From the NCBI GenBank assembly GCA_944376685.1, contig CALWDN010000002.1, positions 1 through 64,000 on the forward strand: 64,000 nt of DNA, read 5' to 3'. The notes under the pieces were generated by a model. That model saw only the letters and a list, made by a program, of their open reading frames with translations. It did not search any database and was not told the origin of the DNA. The position numbers were made by a program, and so were the translations under genes. The DNA is from an uncultured Mediterraneibacter sp. (lineage in GTDB: Bacteria; Bacillota; Clostridia; Lachnospirales; Lachnospiraceae). Positions 33,190 through 41,469 of the stretch are shown here, piece after piece. Each line of letters begins with the position of its first letter. Positions within the stretch are counted from its first letter, which is position 1.

Positions 33190-34163
33190 TAGATCTTTAC
33201 GCTGAGCTCACCGGAAATGAGCGCCTCCTTTTCTCCGTTTTCGTATTCCACGGACAGCCGGAAGTCTTCGTCCAGGCCGAGGACTTTTGCCGTCCGGCTT
33301 CCATTTGCCGAGAGGACCTGCACAGTCCGGCCGATCACGAAGCAACGTTCCCGGTAGCGGCTGTACAGAACGGCATCCTGCGGGGTGTGATAATATGACA
33401 TAAAACGGTTCAGGAATTCCGCTGCCAGGCGGTTTTTCCCGTCGCCTGCCGGCCCGTCAAATACGGCGCCGGCAATATCCCGTATATCATCCGGGAAACC
33501 GTCTTCGGGCGGCAGGGCGTTGATCCCGATCCCAAGGACGGCATATTCCAGAAGCCCGTTTTCCACGGAGATGGAAGCTTCGGTGAGGATGCCCGCCGCC
33601 TTTTTCCCATTGACAAATATGTCGTTCACCCACTTGATCAGCGCCTCTTTTCCGGATACGGCTTCGATGGCTTCACAGGCGGCAACTGCGGCCGTAGTGG
33701 TGAGGCGGGATGCATCCTGCGCGCTCAGGTGGGCCGGGCGGAGCAGCAGGCTCATATAGATGCCTGTGCCGGCCGGGGAGTAGAAATGGTGTCCGCGGCG
33801 GCCCTTCCCGGCTGTCTGCTGCAGCGCGATGGCTGCGTATCCTTCGGGCGCGCCGGCTGAGGCCTGCTTCCGGACTTTCCGGTTGGTAGAGTCAAGGACG
33901 GGAAAGATCTCCGGCCTGACCATGGCGCAGTCCGGCGTCAGGTATCTGCGGATCCCCTGTGCGGAGAGGATGTCGCTGTCTTCGGCAAGACGGTATCCTC
34001 TGTTCGGCATGGCGTCGATGCGGTATCCGTCGTCCCGCAGGGTCTTCACCGCTTTCCAGACGGCGGTGCGGGAGACCGAGAGCGCTTCTGCGATCTCTTC
34101 TCCGGAAAAATAGCATCCTTTATTGTTTTCAAAAAGAGTGAGCAGCTGCTCCTTTGTTTTCAT
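33189..34163 (-). CDS. birA: Biotin protein ligase and biotin-operon repressor
   Basis: 324 residues. The N-terminal winged helix (LTLFENNKGCYFSGEEIAEALSVSRTAVWKAVKTLRDDGYRID, about 8-50) makes it a class II, DNA-binding ligase. The catalytic domain has LDSTNRKVRKQ, GKGRRGHHFYSPAGTGIYMSLLL (a GRGRRGR-type loop) and LIKWVNDIFVNGKKAAGILTE. The C-terminal SH3-like domain follows. It biotinylates carboxylases and, as biotinyl-AMP complex, represses its own operon. AGAGGTGAATATA precedes the ATG at 34163. A BirA-type operator lies 46 bases upstream. Confidence 0.96.
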   Translation of the reverse strand: MKTKEQLLTLFENNKGCYFSGEEIAEALSVSRTAVWKAVKTLRDDGYRIDAMPNRGYRLAEDSDILSAQGIRRYLTPDCAMVRPEIFPVLDSTNRKVRKQASAGAPEGYAAIALQQTAGKGRRGHHFYSPAGTGIYMSLLLRPAHLSAQDASRLTTTAAVAACEAIEAVSGKEALIKWVNDIFVNGKKAAGILTEASISVENGLLEYAVLGIGINALPPEDGFPDDIRDIAGAVFDGPAGDGKNRLAAEFLNRFMSYYHTPQDAVLYSRYRERCFVIGRTVQVLSANGSRTAKVLGLDEDFRLSVEYENGEKEALISGELSVKI

Positions 34164-34208
34164 TATATTCACCTCTGGCTTCATACGGTATCACATCCGG
34201 GGATGAAA

Positions 34209-34238
34209 TGTCAACCAAAATTACAAAACAGGTTGACA
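34209..34238. promoter_or_regulatory. BirA operator
   Basis: TGTCAACC (34209-34216), 14 bp, GGTTGACA (34231-34238), a perfect dyad of the form expected for Firmicute BirA. The left half contains, on the minus strand, a TTGACA that can serve as the birA -35 box, so binding would block transcription. Confidence 0.85.
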
Positions 34239-34275
34239 ATAAGCCGGCATCGATCCTGCCGGGGGCAGTTATTCT

Positions 34276-34304
34276 TTGACATTCGGGGCGGCGCATGTTA
34301 AAAT
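34276..34304 (+). promoter_or_regulatory. Promoter of the molybdenum hydroxylase operon
   Basis: TTGACA (34276-34281), 17 bp, TAAAAT (34299-34304). The leader is about 95 bases to the GTG start at 34404. Confidence 0.75.
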
Positions 34305-34403
34305 TAATTAGCTATAGGTGTGAATGACAGAACTTGCATTTGCACTTTTTTTACGCAGTCAGATTTTCATATCAACCGGGCACGATCAGAAAGGAGAGCA
34401 ACT

Positions 34404-35207
34404 GTGATTACGATTGATAATTATGCAAAACCGGCGACCCTGGAGGAAGCGTATAAGCTGAACCAGGCGCGCAGCAGCCGGGTGATGGGCGGCATGATGT
34501 GGATGCGGCTCGGGAAGGCGCATGTGAAGACGCTGATCGATCTGTCGGGACTGGGCCTTGACGAGATCCATGACGAGGATAATGTGATCAAGATCGGCGC
34601 CATGTGCACGCTGCGCCAGGTGGAGGAGTGCGAGGCGCTGAAAGAGCTTTTCGGCGACGGGATCGCGGAGAGCATCCGGCACATCGTGGGCGTGCAGTTC
34701 CGCAATCAGGCGACCATCGGCGGAAGTATTTACGGAAGGTTCGGATTCTCGGACGTACTGACGGCGTTCCTGGCGCTGGATACGTTTGTGGAGCTTTATG
34801 ACGGCGGGATCGTCAGGCTGTCAGATTTTGTCAACCGCGCTCCCGATAAGGATATCCTGCTTTCGGTCATCGTCCGGAAGGGAAAACGGAAGTTCCGTTA
34901 TGACTCCATCCGGCGGACGAAGACGGATTTTCCGGTGATCGCCTGTGCGGTGGTGACAGGGATCGTACACGGGCAGGAAACCTGGTATTTCTCCGTCGGC
35001 GCACGGCCCATGAAGGCCGCCCTGGTTGAGAAGAAATGGGAGATCCCGGCGGACGCATCGGAAGAGATGATCGCGGATTATGCGAAACAGGTGGTATCGG
35101 AATTCACCTATGGATCGAATATGCGCGGAAGCGCAGAATACAGGCGGCATCTGGCGGAAGTCCTGCTGCGGCGTGAGATGAGTTCGATCCTGGCGGAGGG
35201 CAGATAA
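34404..35207 (+). CDS. Xanthine dehydrogenase-family FAD-binding subunit
   Basis: 267 residues from a GTG with AAAGGAGAGCAACT upstream. The FAD-binding domain of the molybdopterin dehydrogenase family shows ARSSRVMGGMMWMRLG (near 22), GAMCTLRQVEECEAL (near 66) and VQFRNQATIGGSIYGRFGFSDVL (near 97-119), the last being the conserved FAD loop. It passes electrons from the Fe-S subunit to NAD or another acceptor. It is the first gene of a three-gene operon. Confidence 0.92.
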   Translation: MITIDNYAKPATLEEAYKLNQARSSRVMGGMMWMRLGKAHVKTLIDLSGLGLDEIHDEDNVIKIGAMCTLRQVEECEALKELFGDGIAESIRHIVGVQFRNQATIGGSIYGRFGFSDVLTAFLALDTFVELYDGGIVRLSDFVNRAPDKDILLSVIVRKGKRKFRYDSIRRTKTDFPVIACAVVTGIVHGQETWYFSVGARPMKAALVEKKWEIPADASEEMIADYAKQVVSEFTYGSNMRGSAEYRRHLAEVLLRREMSSILAEGR

Positions 35208-35208
35208 T

Positions 35209-35679
35209 ATGGAGATCAGATTTATTTTAAACAAAAAGCAGATCAGCATTGATGTGAAAGCGGACGCGGTCCTGATGGACGTGCTCCGGAGTCTTGGATG
35301 CAAGAGCATCAAGTGCGGGTGCGAGACGACCAACTGCGGCCTCTGCACCGTATGGATCGACGGAAAGTCCCGGCTGTCCTGCTCCGTGCTGGCCGCATCT
35401 GTAGACGGATGTGAGATCACGACCCTGGAAGGCGTGGAGGAAGAGGCGGCGGAGTTCGGCCGGTTCCTCGCGGCGGAGGGCGGCGAGCAGTGTGGATTCT
35501 GCTCCCCGGGATTCATTATGAACGTACTGGCCATGAAGCGCGAATTACAGGATCCTGACCTGGAGGAGATCAAAGAATATCTGGCCGGCAATCTGTGCCG
35601 GTGCACCGGATACATGAGCCAGCTGCGCGCCATACAGAAATATATGGCGGCGCAGAAAGAGAAGGAGGTGCAGGCATGA
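35209..35679 (+). CDS. Xanthine dehydrogenase-family [2Fe-2S] subunit
   Basis: 156 residues. An N-terminal plant-type ferredoxin cluster (KCGCETTNCGLCTV, then SRLSCSV) precedes the second, all-helical cluster domain (GEQCGFCSPGFIMN, then GNLCRCTGYMSQ). It relays electrons from the molybdenum site to FAD. It starts two bases after the FAD subunit gene, and its stop overlaps the next ATG (ATGA). The GCETTNCGLC form of the first motif differs from the common GCGEGxCGAC and is more typical of clostridial hydroxylases. Confidence 0.95.
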   Translation: MEIRFILNKKQISIDVKADAVLMDVLRSLGCKSIKCGCETTNCGLCTVWIDGKSRLSCSVLAASVDGCEITTLEGVEEEAAEFGRFLAAEGGEQCGFCSPGFIMNVLAMKRELQDPDLEEIKEYLAGNLCRCTGYMSQLRAIQKYMAAQKEKEVQA

Positions 35680-38003
35680 GCATGACAGGAGATCATACGG
35701 CAAAGAGCAGTGCGGAAGAGATGCGTATCGTAAACCATGCCGTGCCGAAAGTGGATTCGGAGGCGCTGGTCACCGGAAAGGCGGTGTATACCAACGACCT
35801 GGCGCCGGAGGACTGTCTGATCGTCAAGATCATCCGGAGCCCCCACGCCCATGCGCTGATCAAAGAGATCAATACAGAGCGGGCGGAGGCGGTGCCCGGG
35901 ATCGAATGCATCCTGACATACAGGGACTGCCCGGACAAGCGGTTTACGATGGCGGGACAGACCTATCCCGAGCCCAGCCCCTATGACCGGCTGATCCTGG
36001 ATCAGCGGATGCGTTTTGTCGGGGACGCCGCGGCGATCGTGGCGGGCACATCCGAGGAGGCCGTCCGTAAGGCGATGAAACTGGTAAAGATCAAATACGA
36101 GGTGCTGGAGCCGGTACTGGATTTCCGCAAGGCAAAGGACAATCCGGTCCTGGTCCATCCGGAGGAGAACTGGCGGAGCCTCTGCCCGGTGGGGGCGGAC
36201 AATAAGCGCAACCTCTGCGCCCATGGCGTGAGCGAGGCCGGCGATATCGAAGCCGTGCTTGCCTCCTGCGAGCATGTGATCGACCGGGTCTACCATACGC
36301 AGGCGAACCAGCAGGCCATGATGGAGACATTCCGCACCTATACTTATCTGGATGCATACGGCAGGCTCAACGTGGTTTCATCCACCCAGGTGCCGTTCCA
36401 TGTGCGCCGGATCCTGGCCAACGCCCTGGACATCCCGAAGAGCAAAGTGCGCGTGATCAAACCGCGCATCGGCGGAGGATTTGGCGCGAAACAGACGTCG
36501 GTGTCGGAAGTGTATCCGGCGGTTGTGACCTGGAAGACAGGTAAACCGGCCAAGATCCTGTTTACGAGAGAAGAATCCATGACCGCGTCCTCCCCGCGCC
36601 ATGAGATGGAATTGCACGTGCGCGTCGGATCGGATGACGAAGGAAATATCCGCGGCATTGATCTTTATACCTTATCAAATACCGGCGCGTTCGGAGAGCA
36701 CGGACCGACGACGGTCGGGCTGTCCGGCCATAAGTCGATCCCGCTGTACGGAAGTCCGGAAGCATTCCGGTTCACTTATGATGTGGTTTATACGAATGTC
36801 ATGTCCTCCGGAGCCTACAGAGGCTACGGGGCGACCCAGGGCATCTTTGCCGTGGAGTCGGCGGTCAACGAACTGGCGAAGGAGCTGGGCATGGATCCGA
36901 CGGTGCTCCGTGAGAAGAATCTGGTCCGTGAAGGACAGGTCATGCCGGCCTATTACAATGAGACGGCCAAAAGCTGCGCCCTTGACCGGTGCCTTGCCCG
37001 TGCGAAGGAGATGATCGGCTGGGATGAGAAATATCCCTGCCGCGATATGGGCAACGGCAAGGTCCGCGGCGTCGGCGTGGCCATGGCCATGCAGGGATCG
37101 GGAATCTCCAGTGTGGATACCGGTGCGGTCGCGATCAAGGTTAATGACGACGGCTTCTACAGCCTGATGGTCGGCGCGACGGATATGGGAACCGGCTGTG
37201 ACACGATCCTGTCCCAGATGGCGGCGGAGTGTCTGGATTGTGATATGAAGGACATTATCGTGCACGGTGTGGATACGGATATCTCGCCTTATGACACAGG
37301 CTCTTACGCGTCCAGTACGACCTATGTGACCGGTATGGCTGTGGTCCGCACCTGCGAGAAGCTGCGGGAGAAGATCTGCGAGCGCGGCGCTTATTATCTG
37401 GGCTGTCCGGTGGATGATGTGGAATTTGACGGGGAAAAGGTGACGAACCTGAAGAACGGCGAATCCATTTCCCGGAAAGATATCGGCAACAAAGTCATGT
37501 GCTTTAATAATGAGGCGCTGTCCGCCAGCGAGGCATTTTCCTCACCCACTTCGCCGCCGCCGTTCATGGCCGGCATCGCCGAGGTTGAGATCGACAAAGA
37601 GACCGGCGTGGTAGAGATGGTGGATTATGCGGCCGTGGTGGACTGCGGGACGGTGGTCAATCCGGCCCTTGCCCGGGTGCAGACCGAGGGCGGCATCGCC
37701 CAGGGCATCGGCATGGCGCTCTTTGAGGATATTGTATACAGCAAAAAAGGAAAGGATTACAGCAATTCCTTTATGCAGTACAAGATCCCCAGCCGCCTGG
37801 ATGTGGGGAATATCCGGGTGGAATTCGAGAGCAGCTATGAGCCTACCGGGCCGTTCGGCGCCAAATCCATTGGCGAGATCGTGATCAATACGCCGTCGCC
37901 GGCGATCATCAATGCAATCCAGAACGCGGTGGGCGTGACGATCCGGGAGCTTCCGGCAACGGCGGAGAAAGTGTACCGCGGGATGCAGGAACTGAAGGAT
38001 TGA
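35676..38003 (+). CDS. Xanthine dehydrogenase-family molybdopterin-binding subunit
   Basis: 775 residues. It hydroxylates a purine, aldehyde or similar heterocycle at the molybdenum centre. The a/b hammerhead domain comes first (VTGKAVYTNDLAPEDCLIVKIIRSPHAHA, near 30-58). Molybdopterin contacts include IGGGFGAKQ (near 265), SSGAYRGYGATQGIFAVESAVNELA (near 380) and TDMGTGCDTILSQMAAE (near 500). The catalytic Glu lies in GPFGAKSIGEIV near the C-terminus. The usual Gln of the E/D-M-G-Q-G motif is Thr here. Substrate is not predictable. No cofactor-insertion or molybdate genes are in the window. Confidence 0.93.
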   Translation: MSMTGDHTAKSSAEEMRIVNHAVPKVDSEALVTGKAVYTNDLAPEDCLIVKIIRSPHAHALIKEINTERAEAVPGIECILTYRDCPDKRFTMAGQTYPEPSPYDRLILDQRMRFVGDAAAIVAGTSEEAVRKAMKLVKIKYEVLEPVLDFRKAKDNPVLVHPEENWRSLCPVGADNKRNLCAHGVSEAGDIEAVLASCEHVIDRVYHTQANQQAMMETFRTYTYLDAYGRLNVVSSTQVPFHVRRILANALDIPKSKVRVIKPRIGGGFGAKQTSVSEVYPAVVTWKTGKPAKILFTREESMTASSPRHEMELHVRVGSDDEGNIRGIDLYTLSNTGAFGEHGPTTVGLSGHKSIPLYGSPEAFRFTYDVVYTNVMSSGAYRGYGATQGIFAVESAVNELAKELGMDPTVLREKNLVREGQVMPAYYNETAKSCALDRCLARAKEMIGWDEKYPCRDMGNGKVRGVGVAMAMQGSGISSVDTGAVAIKVNDDGFYSLMVGATDMGTGCDTILSQMAAECLDCDMKDIIVHGVDTDISPYDTGSYASSTTYVTGMAVVRTCEKLREKICERGAYYLGCPVDDVEFDGEKVTNLKNGESISRKDIGNKVMCFNNEALSASEAFSSPTSPPPFMAGIAEVEIDKETGVVEMVDYAAVVDCGTVVNPALARVQTEGGIAQGIGMALFEDIVYSKKGKDYSNSFMQYKIPSRLDVGNIRVEFESSYEPTGPFGAKSIGEIVINTPSPAIINAIQNAVGVTIRELPATAEKVYRGMQELKD

Positions 38004-38061
38004 GGCTGTTGCAGAGGATTAAGCTTGCTGCAGAGAATTAAGACTGTTACAGGGAAAAATA

Positions 38062-38099
38062 AGCGGGAACGGTGTTTTCACATCGTTCCCGCTTTTTCG
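38062..38099. terminator. Terminator between the hydroxylase operon and aroB
   Basis: AAGCGGGAACG (38062-38072) and CGTTCCCGCTT (38085-38095) form a perfect 11-bp stem followed by TTTT on the plus strand. It overlaps the aroB stop codon and could serve both directions. The 55 bases before it hold two to three imperfect direct repeats around GCAGAGxATTAAG. Confidence 0.88.
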
Positions 38100-39133
38100 A
38101 AGAATGAAAGGTCCGTCGGATATACATAGCTTTCGCCGATATCTTTTAACAGAACCACATTCAGGTGTCCGTTCAGATTTTTCTTGTCAAGGGCGATCGC
38201 ACCGGTAAGGGCATCTGCCTGCAGCCCGCATGAATCCGGAAGACCGTATATTTTCAGGGCATTTCGGATTTTCTCTGCGCAGCCTGGGGCAGTAAGCCCC
38301 TTTTCTTCAGCGAGCTTTGTGATCTGGTACATGCCGATCCCGACGGCCTCGCCGTGGCTTTCCCGCTCGTAGTGAAAATACTGCTCGATCGTGTGTGCCA
38401 GCGTGTGCCCGAAGTTCAGGAGCATCCGCTCGCCGGTGTCGAACTGGTCCGCCTCGACCACGATCCGTTTGATATCCACACACCGGGCGATCACATCGGT
38501 CAGTTCGCTTTTCAGGTCGTCAAAAGACGTATGGGAGCAGAGAAGACTGAACAATCCGGCGTCCCTGATGCAGCCGTATTTGATCACCTCGCCCATGCCG
38601 TCTTTAATGAAATGCTCCGGCAGCGTATCCAGGACTTCCGGATCAATGAGCACAAGCTTCGGCTGAAAGAAAGCGCCGACCAGGTTCTTCCCCTGGGGAA
38701 GGTCCACTGCCACCTTGCCGCCCACGGAAGAATCCACCTGGGCGAGAAGGGAAGTGGGGATCTGTACGAACTTTATCCCTCTGAGATAACTGGAAGCGGC
38801 AAATCCGGCCAGGTCGCCGATCACCCCGCCGCCGAGCGCGATCACAAGGTCGCTCCGGGTCAGCTTCGCATTTAATAAAGCTTCATAAATTTTCGGTAAA
38901 GACTGAAAACTCTTCGTAGGCTCCCCGTGGGGCAGGACAAGCGAATGACATTCATAATCATTCAAAGAATCCTTTACTTTCTCCCCATACAGCGGAAACA
39001 CGCGGTCATCGGAGATGATCATAATTTTTCTGCCGGAAAATACCTGAGAGATATAGGAGCCGGCGTGCGGGAGGATACCGTTTTCAATATAAATGGGGTA
39101 TGAATTTTCACCTAAATTAACTGTCAATTGCAT
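38078..39133 (-). CDS. aroB: 3-dehydroquinate synthase
   Basis: 351 residues. It is the second enzyme of the shikimate pathway; NAD- and metal-dependent. Motifs: LPHGEPTKSFQSL (near 75), ALGGGVIGDLAGFAASSYLRGIKFVQIPTSLLAQVDSSVGGKV (near 100-142), DGMGEVIKYGCI (near 180) and the metal-site His residues in LNFGHTLAHTIEQ (near 255) and SHGEAVGIGM. The ATG at 39133 follows CAGGAGAAAATTCTC. It is downstream of aroF with a 21-bp palindrome between them. Confidence 0.97.
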   Translation of the reverse strand: MQLTVNLGENSYPIYIENGILPHAGSYISQVFSGRKIMIISDDRVFPLYGEKVKDSLNDYECHSLVLPHGEPTKSFQSLPKIYEALLNAKLTRSDLVIALGGGVIGDLAGFAASSYLRGIKFVQIPTSLLAQVDSSVGGKVAVDLPQGKNLVGAFFQPKLVLIDPEVLDTLPEHFIKDGMGEVIKYGCIRDAGLFSLLCSHTSFDDLKSELTDVIARCVDIKRIVVEADQFDTGERMLLNFGHTLAHTIEQYFHYERESHGEAVGIGMYQITKLAEEKGLTAPGCAEKIRNALKIYGLPDSCGLQADALTGAIALDKKNLNGHLNVVLLKDIGESYVYPTDLSFFEKAGTM

Positions 39134-39183
39134 GAGAATTTTCTCCTGTAGAAACAATAATTTCAAAAAGGGACAGGGCAATC

Positions 39184-39232
39184 TTGAATTGGGGACGTAG
39201 TAAAATTCAACTTTACTACGTCCCCAATTCAA
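39184..39232. repeat. Perfect 21-bp-arm palindrome (REP-like) between aroF and aroB
   Basis: The arms at 39184-39204 and 39212-39232 are exact inverted copies around a 7-base loop; the core of each arm is GGGGACGTAGTAAA. It abuts the aroF stop codon. The form matches intergenic palindromes that spread with REP-associated Y1 transposases in Clostridia; no such transposase gene is in the window. It could also weaken read-through from aroF into aroB. Confidence 0.85.
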
Positions 39233-40246
39233 TTAAAGTAATTTTCCGACTACTTCTGCGATCTGTTTTACCTGTGCGATCAGGTTGTCGTATTTTTCGG
39301 GCTTCAGTGACTGGGCGCCGTCGCACAGCGCGCATTCCGGGTTGTTGTGCACTTCGATCATCAGGCCGTCTGCGCCTGCAGCCACGGCTGCTTTTGCCAT
39401 CGGCTCTACGAGCCACCATTTTCCGCCGGCGTGGCTCGGATCCACAACGACCGGGAGGTGGGTCTTTTTGCGGAGCACCGGGATGCTCTGCAGGTCAAGT
39501 GTGTTCCGCGTGTAGGATTCGAATGTACGGATCCCGCGCTCGCAGAGGATGACGTTCTCGTTTCCGGATGCCATGATGTACTCTGCGGACATGATCCATT
39601 CTTCGTAGGTGGCATTCAGGCCGCGCTTTAACAGGATCGGCCGGTCGATCTGGCCCAGCTGTTTGAGCAGGTCGAAGTTCTGCATGTTGCGGGCGCCGAT
39701 CTGGATTAGGTCTACTTTTTCGTTGAAGACGTCCAGGTACTGCGGGGACATGAGCTCAGTCACGATGGGCAGCCCTGTTTCTTCTTTGACTGCGCACAGG
39801 ATGTCCAGGCCTTCCAGACCCAGTCCCTGGAAGGAGTACGGGCTGGTGCGGGGTTTGAATGCGCCGCCCCGGAGCATGTTTGCGCCGGATGCCTTGACGG
39901 CTTTCGCGACTTCCAGCACCTGTTCGTAGGATTCAACGGAGCATGGGCCGGCGATCAGTCCCATATGGCCGCCGCCGAACTTTACGCCGGACGCTTCGAT
40001 GACGGAATCTTCCGGATGGAATGCACGGTTGGCCAGTTTGTACGGTTCCTGCACATGCATGACCTTGTCAACGGAGCTGTCCACCTCAAAGAGGCGGGGG
40101 TCGATCAGCGTGGTGTCGCCGATGCATCCGATGATGGTCATCTCGGTCCCGCGAACCACGTGGGTGTCCAGTCCGCGGTTCTTTACCAGGTTCTCGACCC
40201 GGTTTATATTTTCTTCGGTGGTATGTGGTTTTAATACGATAATCAT
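39233..40246 (-). CDS. aroF: 3-deoxy-7-phosphoheptulonate (DAHP) synthase
   Basis: 337 residues. It starts the shikimate pathway from phosphoenolpyruvate and erythrose 4-phosphate. The N-terminal 70 residues (MIIVLKPHTTEENINRVENLVKNRG) are a ferredoxin-like regulatory domain, and the barrel shows GPCSVESYEQ, ANMLRGGAFKPRTSPYSFQG, IQIGARNMQNFDLL, KRGLNATYEEW and VVDPSHAGGKW. This is the AroF-type I-beta enzyme, usually feedback-sensitive. AACCGGAGGAAAAGCAAGG precedes the ATG. Confidence 0.97.
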   Translation of the reverse strand: MIIVLKPHTTEENINRVENLVKNRGLDTHVVRGTEMTIIGCIGDTTLIDPRLFEVDSSVDKVMHVQEPYKLANRAFHPEDSVIEASGVKFGGGHMGLIAGPCSVESYEQVLEVAKAVKASGANMLRGGAFKPRTSPYSFQGLGLEGLDILCAVKEETGLPIVTELMSPQYLDVFNEKVDLIQIGARNMQNFDLLKQLGQIDRPILLKRGLNATYEEWIMSAEYIMASGNENVILCERGIRTFESYTRNTLDLQSIPVLRKKTHLPVVVDPSHAGGKWWLVEPMAKAAVAAGADGLMIEVHNNPECALCDGAQSLKPEKYDNLIAQVKQIAEVVGKLL

Positions 40247-40353
40247 CCTTGCTTTTCCTCCGGTTTCATTTATAATTAAAAAAGTATTTCATTGGAAATA
40301 TATCGAACTTCGCGCTGTAAAATTTTAACTGTTTAAAGTGCGAAACCATTAGT

Positions 40354-40382
40354 ATCATAAATCAAAGGAAAGTGAATGTCAA
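40354..40382 (-). promoter_or_regulatory. Promoter of aroF-aroB
   Basis: On the minus strand TTGACA (40382-40377), 17 bp, TATGAT (40359-40354). It overlaps the start region of the divergent lrgA gene. No T-box or riboswitch is recognised in the 100-base leader. Confidence 0.85.
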
Positions 40383-40383
40383 T

Positions 40384-40767
40384 ATGAAAATTATCAAACA
40401 GATCGGGATCGTCTTTTCTGTGTGCTGGCTCAGCGTCCTGGTGGAGAAGATCCTTCCTTTTGCCTTTCCGGCCAGCGTGATCGGCATGATCCTGCTTTTC
40501 GTCTGCCTGGTCTCCGGCGCGCTGAAGATTGAACACATCCAGGAGAAAGCGGATTTTCTTCTGGAAAATATGGCGTTTTTCTTCATCCCGGCCGGGGTGA
40601 GCATCATCAATTATTTTGACGTGCTGAAGAGCACCTGGCTTCAGCTTATCGTTATCTGTGTGATCTCCACGGTCGTTACATTCGCTGTGACGGCATGGAG
40701 CGTGCGGCTGACTGTGAAGCTTCTGGCCGGGCGCAGAGAGAAAGGGGGAAAGCCGGAAAATGAGTGA
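40384..40767 (+). CDS. lrgA: CidA/LrgA-family holin-like membrane protein
   Basis: 127 residues with four transmembrane segments (about 5-25, 28-48, 58-80 and 85-110). Family marks are PFAFPASVIGMILLFVCLVSG, then ENMAFFFIPAGVSIINYFD. With LrgB it modulates murein hydrolase activity or exports small acids such as pyruvate; the role here is inferred from family. The ATG at 40384 is taken as the start; a GTG at 40372 is closer to the AAAGGA and cannot be excluded. It overlaps lrgB by 8 bp. Confidence 0.9.
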   Translation: MKIIKQIGIVFSVCWLSVLVEKILPFAFPASVIGMILLFVCLVSGALKIEHIQEKADFLLENMAFFFIPAGVSIINYFDVLKSTWLQLIVICVISTVVTFAVTAWSVRLTVKLLAGRREKGGKPENE

Positions 40768-41440
40768 AATATTTGAAACGCCCTATTTCGGCGTGGCGCT
40801 CAGCGTTATCGCCTTCTGGATCGGGGTGAAGCTGAACCGGAAGCTGAAGACCCCGGTGTGCAATCCGCTGATCATCGCCATTGTGCTTGTGTCCGCGGTC
40901 CTTCTGATCTTCCGTATCCCTTATGAATCCTATGATCAGGGAGGGGAGATCATCAATATGTTTCTGGCTCCGGCCACAGCCTGCCTGGCGGTGGCGGTAT
41001 ATACAAAGCTTCAGATCCTGAAAGAATACGCCCTGCCTATTTTCGTTGGCTGTGCGGCGGGTTCTGCGGCGTCCATGGGGAGCGTATACCTGCTATGCCG
41101 GCTCTTCGGACTGGATGAGAGCCTGACGGTGTCCCTGATCCCCAAATCCGTCACCACACCCATCGCGGTCAGCATCGCGGAACCGGCGGGCGGCATGGTG
41201 CCGGTCACGGTGGTGGCAGTGATCTTCACGGGGATCCTGGGCGGGATCTTCGCCCCGCTCCTGATCCGGATCTTCCGGGTGTCCGATCCGGTCGCTGCGG
41301 GCCTTGCCATCGGCGCATCCAGCCATGCGGTGGGCACGTCGAAGGCCATCGAGCTTGGTGAGGTGGAAGGCGCCATGAGCGGGCTTGCCATCGGGATCTG
41401 CGGGATCATCACGGTCCTGTTTTCCATGATCGTACTGTAG
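40760..41440 (+). CDS. lrgB: LrgB/CidB-family membrane protein
   Basis: 226 residues, with six to seven hydrophobic segments. The LrgB pattern is clear: YFGVALSVIAFWIGVKLNRKLKTPVCNPLIIAI, PATACLAVAVYTKLQILKEY, GLDESLTVSLIPKSVTTPIAVSIAEPAGGMVPVTVV and GASSHAVGTSKAIELGEVEGAMSGLAIGI. AGAAAGGGGGAAAG lies upstream inside lrgA. It forms the usual two-gene unit with lrgA. Confidence 0.94.
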   Translation: MSEIFETPYFGVALSVIAFWIGVKLNRKLKTPVCNPLIIAIVLVSAVLLIFRIPYESYDQGGEIINMFLAPATACLAVAVYTKLQILKEYALPIFVGCAAGSAASMGSVYLLCRLFGLDESLTVSLIPKSVTTPIAVSIAEPAGGMVPVTVVAVIFTGILGGIFAPLLIRIFRVSDPVAAGLAIGASSHAVGTSKAIELGEVEGAMSGLAIGICGIITVLFSMIVL

Positions 41441-41469
41441 GGAAGAGACAAAAGAGGGAATGAACTGAG

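Noticed and set aside
40247..40353. A T-box or other aromatic-amino-acid riboswitch before aroF
   Set aside because: The leader is only about 100 bases and lacks a T-box sequence and terminator.
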